From NCBI GenBank assembly GCA_037385045.1, contig JARRNJ010000031.1:1-23264 (forward strand): DNA of 23,264 nucleotides, given 5' to 3'. Each line of letters begins with the position of its first letter. Position 1 is the stretch's first letter. Under the pieces are notes generated by a model. It saw only the letters and a list, made by a program, of their open reading frames with translations, searched no databases and was not told the DNA's origin. Positions 16,813 through 22,623 of this stretch are shown here, in pieces. Source of the DNA: JARRNJ01 sp037385045 (lineage in GTDB: Bacteria; Pseudomonadota; Gammaproteobacteria; JASBUN01). A program made the position numbers and the translations under genes.

Positions 16813-18677
16813 TGGGATACAAAACCATCGTCGAAGACAATATCGACATCCTAATTGCAGGCGCGGGCCTGGGTGGTACAGGTGCCGCTTTTGAGGCGCG
16901 CTACTGGGGTCAGGACAAGAAGATCGTCATTGCAGAGAAAGCGAACATCGACCGCTCCGGCGCCGTGGCGCAGGGCCTGTACGCGATCAACTGTTACATG
17001 GGCACCCGTTTTGGCGAGAACAACCCGGAAGACCACGTGCGTTACGCGCGTATCGACCTGATGGGCATAGTGCGTGAAGACCTGCTGTTCGACATGGCGC
17101 GCCACGTCGACTCGGCTGTACACCAGTTCGAAGAATGGGGTATGCCGATCATGCGCAATCCCAAGACCGGCGCCTATCTACGAGAAGGCCGTTGGCAGAT
17201 CATGATCCACGGTGAGTCCTACAAGCCGCTCGTGGCAAATGCCGCGAAGAAGTCCGCTGACAAGGTATTCAACCGTATCTGCGTGACCCACCTGCTGATG
17301 GATGAAAGCAAACCAAACCGTGTTGCCGGCGCCGTCGGTTTCAACGTGCGTACCGGTAACTACCACGTATTCAAGTCCAAGACCGTGATCGTCGGTGCCG
17401 GCGGCGCATCCAACATTTACAAACCGCGCTCGGTCGGTGAAGGTGCGGGTCGTGTCTGGTATGCACCGTGGTCATCAGGCTCGGCCTACGGTCTGCTTAT
17501 CGGTGCCGGCGCCAAGATGACCCAGATGGAGAACCGCATCGTACTGTGCCGCTTCAAGGACGGTTACGGCCCGGTGGGTGCGTACTTCCTGCATCTCAAG
17601 ACCTATACCCAGAATGCGTACGGCGAAGAGTACGAGTCCAAGTGGTTCCCCGAACTGGAAGAAATGGTTGGTAAGAGATATCTCGATATTGAGGCGTCGC
17701 ACCTGACGCACCGTCCGATCCCGACATGTCTGCGAAACCACGCGTTCATTTCCGAGGTCAACGCTGGCCGTGGGCCGATCCAGATGGTAACCATGGAAGC
17801 CTTCCAGGACCCGCATCTCGAAGAGATCGGCTGGCATAACTTCCTGGGTATGACCGTCGGACAGGCCGTGCTGTGGGCCGCTACCGACGTTGACCCGAAA
17901 TACGAGAACCCGGAACTGACCACCTCCGAGCCGTACGTGATGGGTTCGCATGCTACCGGTTGCGGCGCTTGGTGTTCGGGTCCGGAGGATGTGTCTCCAC
18001 CGGAGTACTTCTGGGGCTACAACCGTATGACCACCGTCGAAGGCCTGTTCGGTGCCGGTGATGCCGTCGGCGGTACGCCGCACGCATTCTCGTCCGGCTC
18101 CTTTACCGAAGGTCGCCTGGCAGCGAAAGCCGCCTGCAAATACATCGATGACGGCAAGGGCGAGGGGATTGTTGTTTCCGGGGAGCAGATCGAGCGCCGC
18201 AAGAAGGAGATCTACAAGCCGATGGAGCATTACCGGATCTATCGCAACGAGATCACCGCCGGCTCGGTCAACCCGAACTACATCAATCCGCGTCAGGCGC
18301 TTGATCGTCTGCAGAAGTTGATGGATGAATACGCCGGTGGTGTGTCCGTCAGCTACATGACCAATGACAAGCTACTTAACATCGGTCTGAAGAAAATGAA
18401 AATCCTGGAAGAGGACCTTGAGAAGATCGCTGCGGAGAACATCCATGAACTGCTGCGCGCCTGGGAGGTCAAACATCGTCATCTCACCTCAGAAGCGGTC
18501 TTCCATCACACCCTGTTCCGTGAGGAGACACGCTGGCCGGGTTACTACTACCGTGGTGACTTCATGAGGGTCGATGATGATAACTGGCACGTACTGACGG
18601 TTTCCCGCCGTGATCCGGAGACCGGTGAGTACACCATGGAGAAAGCGCCTTGTTATCATCTCGTTGAAGACAAGTAG
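16812..18677 (+). CDS. aprA: Adenylylsulfate reductase alpha subunit
   Basis: The 621-residue flavoprotein is the catalytic subunit, which forms adenosine 5'-phosphosulfate from sulfite and AMP in sulfur oxidation. The FAD fingerprint GAGLGGTG is at residues 17-24. Segments typical of AprA are present: GLYAINCYMGTRFGENNPEDH, VWYAPWSSGSAYGL, LCRFKDGYGPVGAYFLH and HATGCGAWCSGPED; the Asn and Trp in the first two and the Arg of LCRFKDG correspond to known substrate- or flavin-contact regions. The fumarate reductase-like C terminus is intact. A GGAGG ribosome site lies within the end of aprB. No sulfate adenylyltransferase gene follows in this window, so the ATP-forming step is encoded elsewhere or replaced. 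Confidence 0.98.
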   Translation: MGYKTIVEDNIDILIAGAGLGGTGAAFEARYWGQDKKIVIAEKANIDRSGAVAQGLYAINCYMGTRFGENNPEDHVRYARIDLMGIVREDLLFDMARHVDSAVHQFEEWGMPIMRNPKTGAYLREGRWQIMIHGESYKPLVANAAKKSADKVFNRICVTHLLMDESKPNRVAGAVGFNVRTGNYHVFKSKTVIVGAGGASNIYKPRSVGEGAGRVWYAPWSSGSAYGLLIGAGAKMTQMENRIVLCRFKDGYGPVGAYFLHLKTYTQNAYGEEYESKWFPELEEMVGKRYLDIEASHLTHRPIPTCLRNHAFISEVNAGRGPIQMVTMEAFQDPHLEEIGWHNFLGMTVGQAVLWAATDVDPKYENPELTTSEPYVMGSHATGCGAWCSGPEDVSPPEYFWGYNRMTTVEGLFGAGDAVGGTPHAFSSGSFTEGRLAAKAACKYIDDGKGEGIVVSGEQIERRKKEIYKPMEHYRIYRNEITAGSVNPNYINPRQALDRLQKLMDEYAGGVSVSYMTNDKLLNIGLKKMKILEEDLEKIAAENIHELLRAWEVKHRHLTSEAVFHHTLFREETRWPGYYYRGDFMRVDDDNWHVLTVSRRDPETGEYTMEKAPCYHLVEDK

Positions 18678-18699
18678 CTTCAATCTCGGCAGGAATGTG

Positions 18700-18737
18700 A
18701 TCGAGGGATCTCTGCAAGCGTGCAGAGATCCCTCGAT
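18700..18737 (+). other. Perfect 17-bp hairpin directly after aprA
   Basis: ATCGAGGGATCTCTGCA and its exact reverse complement are separated by the tetraloop AGCG. It begins 22 bases after the aprA stop. No T-run follows, so it is not a standard terminator; it may protect the 3' end of the apr mRNA from exonucleases. Confidence 0.8.
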
Positions 18738-18755
18738 ATCCTGGCAGGGGCCTGG

Positions 18756-18781
18756 AAGATCAGCATATGTTGATCTTTTTT
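18756..18781 (+). terminator. Rho-independent terminator of aprMBA
   Basis: AAGATCAGC, loop ATAT, GTTGATCTT forms a 9-bp stem with one G-U pair, followed by six T residues (18776-18781, partly shared with the stem end). It lies 78 bases after the aprA stop and 38 bases before the next gene. Confidence 0.7.
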
Positions 18782-18819
18782 CATTTCAGGATGTACCCAT
18801 ATCATGACGTGCGGGGCAG

Positions 18820-19212
18820 ATGAACATGACGACAGAAGCCGCAGAGCAGGGTGAAGAGTTCAAAAATATTATCGACGAAAGCGAGGAAGAGATTCTGGCG
18901 GTCGCGCATCCGATGTGGGATGAACTGATCAAATACTCCAACGAGGGCAAGTATGGATTGTTCATCAAGCATTTCTCGCGCGACCTGTTGCGCGGCCTGA
19001 ACGAGATCGAGGTGGGCAAGCAATTCGCCAGGAGTGAACTCACCCGCAATCTGTCATCGGACTACGACTACCTGGGACTGATCCGCCGGGGGCAGCATGT
19101 TACCTGCTTGTACCGGGTCAGGAGTACAAAGAAAAAAGGTGAATGGCTGGGCCGTCTGGTACTCGGTTACGAGCAGGGCGAAATCAAGATCTTCGCGGCA
19201 TCGATATTCTAG
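18820..19212 (+). CDS. Small NTF2-like (cystatin-fold) protein of unknown function
   Basis: The 130-residue protein has no signal peptide. An acidic N terminus (about 1-28) is followed by a helical part with KYSNEGKYGLFIKHFSRDLL, then strands DYLGLIRRGQHVTCLYRVRS and EWLGRLVLGYEQGEIKIFAA. This order (helices with a YxxFxxxFS pattern, then long antiparallel strands) resembles the NTF2-like superfamily of small pocket proteins; the match is to the pattern, not a named family. Start is ATG 18820 or ATG 18826, both with only weak ribosome sites. It follows the apr terminator and precedes the SlyD-like gene by 15 bases, probably in one transcript. Function is unknown. Confidence 0.75.
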   Translation: MNMTTEAAEQGEEFKNIIDESEEEILAVAHPMWDELIKYSNEGKYGLFIKHFSRDLLRGLNEIEVGKQFARSELTRNLSSDYDYLGLIRRGQHVTCLYRVRSTKKKGEWLGRLVLGYEQGEIKIFAASIF

Positions 19213-19227
19213 AATCGAGTTACAGTT

Positions 19228-19749
19228 ATGTCAGAATTAATCAGGAACGTCATAACCGATGGCAAGTACGTAGAGCTGAAGTACAGGGTCATCGACGTTA
19301 AGACCGATAGCGTGCTAACCGAGGTGGAGTTCCCGCTCGGCTACGTCCACGGTGTCAACGAGGTGCTTGCTCCAGCAGTCATGCGGGAACTCGAAGGCAA
19401 GGCGGCAGGCGATACGATCGAAGTGCCGATCGACTGCAACCAGATTTACGGCCCCAGGGACGACTCCCTGGTCATCAACGAAAACATCCATAACGTGCCG
19501 GAGGAATACCGCGAGGTCGGCACGGCCATACTGATGGAGAACGACCGGGGCCAGACAAGGACTTTCCTGGTGACCCGTATAGCCGGCGATCTTATCACCA
19601 TCGATGGCAACAATCCCCTTTGCGGCCGGGAAGTGATATTCAAGCTCGATATACTGACGGTTCGCGATGCGACTGAGGAGGAAATAGAGGCCGGCGGCAA
19701 GGTTGAAGAAGGACCGGATCTCCCTGATGGCACCCAGGTCCCGATCTGA
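19228..19749 (+). CDS. SlyD-like FKBP-type peptidyl-prolyl isomerase
   Basis: The 173-residue protein follows the SlyD plan: an FKBP half with YVHGVNEVLAPAVMRELEGK and AAGDTIEVPI, an insert-in-flap domain beginning near QIYGPRDDSLV, and a return strand IDGNNPLCGREVIFKLDIL ending VRDATEEEIEAG. SlyD proteins have DGNHPLAG at this point; here Asn and Cys replace His and Ala. The His/Cys-rich metal-binding tail of E. coli SlyD is absent; instead there is a short acidic and Pro tail (EEGPDLPDGTQVPI). The protein probably acts as a cytoplasmic folding helper. Initiation at ATG 19228 has a poor Shine-Dalgarno sequence and may depend on coupling to the gene 15 bases upstream. Confidence 0.88.
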   Translation: MSELIRNVITDGKYVELKYRVIDVKTDSVLTEVEFPLGYVHGVNEVLAPAVMRELEGKAAGDTIEVPIDCNQIYGPRDDSLVINENIHNVPEEYREVGTAILMENDRGQTRTFLVTRIAGDLITIDGNNPLCGREVIFKLDILTVRDATEEEIEAGGKVEEGPDLPDGTQVPI

Positions 19750-19785
19750 TGTCTGTCACGGCAGCGGGAACCCTTAAAATATGCG

Positions 19786-19815
19786 GCCGCGCGCCCGTGT
19801 ACCGGGTCGCGCGGC
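19786..19815 (-). terminator. Strong hairpin between convergent genes
   Basis: GCCGCGCG-CCCG, loop TGTAC, CGGG, one bulged T, CGCGCGGC gives a 12-bp GC stem. Reading on the minus strand it is followed by GCATATTTTAAG, a short imperfect T-run, so it may end the 53-residue gene transcript and block read-through from the SlyD-like gene. Confidence 0.5.
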
Positions 19816-19823
19816 GCCTGAGG

Positions 19824-19985
19824 TCAGGGGCGCTTCGGAGTGGTGTATTTGACCTCTTTATGAAACGGCTCCCAGATCGTTTCGTAGCCTACGTAACCCT
19901 TTTCGTTCGCTTGTTTCTGACGTGTGGTCAGAAAGCGGGTTTTGCCCTCCGGAACCTGGGGCCTGGTCTTGGGTGCATCACTCAT
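19824..19985 (-). CDS. Small 53-residue protein, unrecognised, with a decayed copy before aprM
   Basis: The frame starts at ATG 19985 (MSDAPKTRPQVPEGKTRF) and ends at TGA 19824-19826. AGAGG lies six bases before the ATG, a good ribosome site. The protein is soluble, basic and rich in Lys, Thr and aromatic residues; the core GYVGYETIWEPFHKEV is the most striking part, with no cysteine, membrane segment or signal peptide. That this is a real gene is supported by the second, broken copy at 14610-14763, which preserves the core (FVAYETIWESFHEV) while the DNA has diverged. It is convergent with the SlyD-like gene, with the hairpin at 19786-19815 between them. I do not recognise the family. Confidence 0.75.
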   Translation of the reverse strand: MSDAPKTRPQVPEGKTRFLTTRQKQANEKGYVGYETIWEPFHKEVKYTTPKRP

Positions 19986-20141
19986 AATCTACCTCTGCTA
20001 AGCAGTAAAAAACGGGAAATACGAAAAAATTATCGACGCCGGTCGCTCCCGATGCACTGGCAATCCGTTCGGCAATCTGCACAGTCGAAAACACATCCGA
20101 GGCTTCCTAAGTGTACCTGATTTTTCCCGATTCCGGCCAGT

Positions 20142-20164
20142 TTCGGCTGTCTGGACGAGCCGAA
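20142..20164 (-). other. Weak hairpin downstream of the 86-residue gene
   Basis: TTCGGCT and AGCCGAA form a 7-bp stem with a 9-base loop, 27 bases after the stop of the minus-strand 86-residue gene. There is no T-run, so it is at best a weak transcript end. Confidence 0.25.
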
Positions 20165-20190
20165 TCCTGAACCTGCACCAGCTTCGGACT

Positions 20191-20451
20191 TCAGTCCATA
20201 TTGTCGAACAGATGGCCCGCCAGCACGATTGATATATAGGGCGCGTAGGTCAGTACGGCACCCTGCAGAGGTCCGAGACCATCAAAGACGTCCGACAACT
20301 GACCGAGCAGCGCTTCGTTACGAGGGTCGGCGGCGATCGATTCCAGTACATCGATGAGCGGTGCCATGTCATCCTCCGCAAGATACTGTTTCAGCATCAT
20401 AATGGAGGTCTCGATCCGCTGGAGATCGACAGCACTGGACGGACTACTCAT
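20191..20451 (-). CDS. Small 86-residue protein of unknown function
   Basis: From ATG 20451 the frame encodes MSSPSSAVDLQRIETSIMML and ends LAGHLFDNMD at 20191. The composition is acidic and mostly helical, with a hydrophobic C-terminal stretch (GAVLTYAPYISIVLAGHLF) that is too short and polar to be a sure membrane helix. A GTG directly before the ATG (20454) is an alternative start; the ribosome site is weak (CAGG). It lies 38 bases after the end of a frameshifted YCII-domain gene on the same strand. The even codon pattern suggests a real gene; the family is not recognised. Confidence 0.6.
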   Translation of the reverse strand: MSSPSSAVDLQRIETSIMMLKQYLAEDDMAPLIDVLESIAADPRNEALLGQLSDVFDGLGPLQGAVLTYAPYISIVLAGHLFDNMD

Positions 20452-20489
20452 CACCTGGCCTGCGCATATTCTTCACCCGGTTTGCAGGG

Positions 20490-20815
20490 CTAGTTGGGGG
20501 CCTCACTCGCCCAGTCATCCTGCCGGCCGAACATCCCGGTCATCTCGCAAAATCCAAGTGTGCCGTTTATTTCGCGGAACGTCCACGACCGGGCAGCAGC
20601 CAAGGCCTCTTCCAGTGAATCCATCGGGGTGATACTGAGACCCGACATTGCGCTCGTGCTGCCCGGCGCGGCAGTTCCGTCCGCTCGTGCGACGCGCGTA
20701 TCCCTGAGAGCAATTGCGGGGCTGACGACGGCATTACCCAGTGAATCCGGCCACTGCCCCCTTCAGGGTTGTCAGGACGCCCTCCTCCGAGGTAGACGAA
20801 GTTGAATTGCGGCAT
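20490..20815 (-). pseudogene. Frameshifted YCII-domain (DGPF-type) protein gene
   Basis: ATG 20815 begins MPQFNFVYLGGGRPDNPEGG, the usual start of YCII-related proteins (M-x-x-F-x-F-x-Y-x-GG-x-P-x-x-P). After this the reading frame is lost. The rest is found in another frame from about 20751 to a TAG at 20490-20492: QWPDSLGNAVVSPAIAL, then SAMSGLSITPMDSLEEALAA and INGTLGFCEMTGMF, matching the family order GxAVVxPG, SGFSV, DDLDAAxxxA, and a final strand. About ten family residues between the two parts are missing, so a small out-of-frame deletion is likely. Family members are small stress- or sigma-factor-associated proteins of unclear activity. A sequencing error would not explain the missing residues as well. 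Confidence 0.7.
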
Positions 20816-20897
20816 ACCAGCCGGCCTCCATGATGGCTCAGCTGTATTGTAATACCTTAATTCCCAACGATTTTTCCTGCCGGAGCAGGTAAAATTG

Positions 20898-21761
20898 TCA
20901 TTCAGTACCGGAGTGCTGTGCCGCGAGCCGCAGTCGCGCTTCGACGCAAATCGCCGACATCAGGTTCTGGTCAGCGACCGCTGGATACAGGCGGAAAAAC
21001 CGTTCGACTTCCAGTGCGTTCTGTCGGGCATAGCCTTCCAGCCGCAGCCGGTCATCATGCTTCAACCCATGGAGCATCAGCAGCCGGGGTGCCTGGCGCT
21101 CGATGTAACGCTGACACAGGCGACGATCTTCCGCGCTCTCCCAATCCTCACGCACCAGGCACGAAGGGAAGATCTCGGTCTGGCCTTCACGTCGCTTTAT
21201 CCACCTTGCCCTGGGATGTCTGCCGGCACGTTCATTCACCATACGCTCCAGCCGATAATTCACGGGAGGCACGTAATGCTTTTCTTCCTCGGGCATCCTG
21301 GCGACTTCCATAATGGCAGCGGGTGTCGCCGTCCATTCCGGGCGATGCGGGAACAATGGCATCTCCTCGTCATGCAGGCAGGAGAAAATCAATGCCAGTG
21401 GTTGCTCATCCGCCTCATCCAGCAACCAGTATTCATGCATATCAGCAGGCGGCAGAGGTACGCTGACCTCGTCAAGATATGCCGCGAGCGTCTGGACCTG
21501 CTCTTCAACTGCTTCTGTTTCCAGGTAGCGAGGTAACGGCAGGCGCTCGATGCCCGATGGCCTGATGATTGCTGCACGTACATAGTTTTGTTTCTTCACT
21601 GCCCGCTGCTGATCGGCAACCGGACCCCTTCCGAACGAGACCCTGTATTGCAGCTCCCAGTTGTTGCCATCAAGAGTGAGAGCGCGCCCCTGACCGGTCT
21701 CCACGATCTGTACTTGCCCTGTGAAAGGAGACAACAGTCTTTTTGAATAGGCCTGGATCAT
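20898..21761 (-). CDS. Conserved-looking protein of unknown function (287 residues)
   Basis: The gene encodes a soluble protein beginning MIQAYSKRLLSPFTGQVQIV. The N-terminal 60 residues look like beta strands (ALTLDGNNWELQYRVSF), followed by helical, Arg/Glu-rich segments with several Trp and His residues (for example MHEYWLLDEADEQPLALIFS and PEWTATPAAIMEVARMPEEE). The C terminus is Arg/Leu-rich. No signal peptide, membrane helix or cofactor motif is visible. The start ATG 21761 has no clear ribosome site. A frame of this length with mixed, non-repetitive composition in DNA of moderate GC is unlikely by chance. It precedes the broken YCII gene by 82 bases and follows the 102-residue gene by 59 bases, all on the minus strand. 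I do not recognise it. Confidence 0.75.
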   Translation of the reverse strand: MIQAYSKRLLSPFTGQVQIVETGQGRALTLDGNNWELQYRVSFGRGPVADQQRAVKKQNYVRAAIIRPSGIERLPLPRYLETEAVEEQVQTLAAYLDEVSVPLPPADMHEYWLLDEADEQPLALIFSCLHDEEMPLFPHRPEWTATPAAIMEVARMPEEEKHYVPPVNYRLERMVNERAGRHPRARWIKRREGQTEIFPSCLVREDWESAEDRRLCQRYIERQAPRLLMLHGLKHDDRLRLEGYARQNALEVERFFRLYPAVADQNLMSAICVEARLRLAAQHSGTE

Positions 21762-21820
21762 ATAATCTGACGTGATGACGTAGACGGGGTATTCGAGTCT
21801 CCCGACCTGTGCCGAAAGTA

Positions 21821-22129
21821 TCAGCCGAACAGTTTATTCAGGGTTTTGTAAACAAATTCATTGGTGCAGGAGTTCTCACCACAATGAATTAGCACATCGT
21901 CATCCACGCGGAAAGTCAAATACGGTCTGACCTCAAAACCGTCAGACTCGATTGCTGCCATATCATCGAGGATGTTGGCTATGCTGAAGGTGATTTTTGC
22001 GACATTGTCCTCTAATTTTTCTCCCTCCATGCCTGCTTCCAGGAGCTTGATCTTGACCTGCTGCGCGATCTGATCAATGAGTATCGCCTGGCATTTGTCG
22101 AACTGTTCGGTATCGAATTTTAAATCCAT
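21821..22129 (-). CDS. Small acidic protein of unknown function (102 residues)
   Basis: From ATG 22129 the protein starts MDLKFDTEQFDKCQAILIDQ, continues with helical KIKLLEAGMEGEKLEDNVA, and finishes with VRPYLTFRVDDDVLIHCGEN and NEFVYKTLNKLFG. It looks cytoplasmic and acidic, with helices then strands; Cys residues occur singly. An upstream TTG (22165) would add 12 residues, but the ATG has GGGG about ten bases upstream and is preferred. It is first in a minus-strand row with the 287-residue gene, in the most AT-rich coding DNA of the window. The family is not recognised. Confidence 0.65.
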   Translation of the reverse strand: MDLKFDTEQFDKCQAILIDQIAQQVKIKLLEAGMEGEKLEDNVAKITFSIANILDDMAAIESDGFEVRPYLTFRVDDDVLIHCGENSCTNEFVYKTLNKLFG

Positions 22130-22337
22130 GATATTTAACCCCGCGAGTTCAACCTTGACGTCCAACGGTTAACGAATTCCTGGTGTCAAGTATTCTGTCC
22201 CAGGCGCACCGGCAAAGTCGAACCTGACCCGCATATTGGTGGAGACGAGCAGCTCCCCATTTGCTGCTGAAGATTGCTGCCCGACACTCTACTAATGAGC
22301 CACCAAGAAGCCATGAGGCCGGCAATGAAGGGGAAAA

Positions 22338-22413
22338 TGGTGGCCAGGGACAGAATCGAACTGCCGACACGGGGATTTTCAGTCCCCTGCTCTACCAACT
22401 GAGCTACCTGGCC
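22338..22413 (-). tRNA. tRNA-Phe (anticodon GAA), CCA encoded
   Basis: Read on the minus strand, the acceptor stem GGCCAGG pairs with CCTGGCC, the D arm is GCTCAGTTGGTAGAGC, the anticodon stem GGGGA/TCCCC holds the loop CTGAAAA with anticodon GAA, and the T arm GGCAG-TTCGATT-CTGTC is normal. Discriminator A and CCA are encoded (22338-22341). The 76-base length is standard. Confidence 0.96.
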
Positions 22414-22470
22414 TTGGAGATGGGCCTTGCACTGGCGCGGTCCACAGAGAGCCGCGGCGCGAGAGGCGTA

Positions 22471-22499
22471 ATTAAACCGGGACCGGCGCCGTGAGTCAA
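22471..22499 (-). promoter_or_regulatory. Sigma-70 promoter for tRNA-Phe
   Basis: On the minus strand TTGACT (22494-22499) and TTTAAT (22471-22476) are separated by exactly 17 bases, five of six matches each. A GC-rich discriminator (ACGCCTC) follows, as in stringently controlled stable-RNA promoters. The tRNA starts about 58 bases downstream of the -10. Confidence 0.7.
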
Positions 22500-22540
22500 G
22501 CGCAGGCGCCCGTTGTTGGCGCAAAATCAGCCGCTTCGGT

Positions 22541-22569
22541 CCGCAACCCGCGGCCGCCCGTGGTTGCGG
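22541..22569. other. Inverted repeat between divergent tRNA-Phe and amrS
   Basis: CCGCAACC and GGTTGCGG form an 8-bp stem with a 13-base GC-rich loop. It lies upstream of both the tRNA promoter and the amrS start, so it may be an operator or merely structure in the amrS leader. Confidence 0.25.
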
Positions 22570-22623
22570 GCAGCGCGCTGGTCCATTAGTGTTACTAGCC
22601 CCAGTGCGTCACCCGGAATCCCC

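Noticed and set aside
18820..19749. Treating the NTF2-like and SlyD-like genes as part of the aprMBA operon
   Set aside because: A rho-independent terminator separates them from aprA; partial read-through remains possible, but the sequence favours a separate transcript.
21821..22165. Longer version of the 102-residue protein starting at TTG 22165
   Set aside because: TTG starts are rare and lack a ribosome site here; ATG 22129 has a better upstream sequence.
22338..22413. tRNA-Phe as an island attachment site with a direct repeat near 13.6-15.4 kb
   Set aside because: The orientation would suit an island, but by eye I found no repeat of the tRNA 3' end there and no integrase gene in the window.
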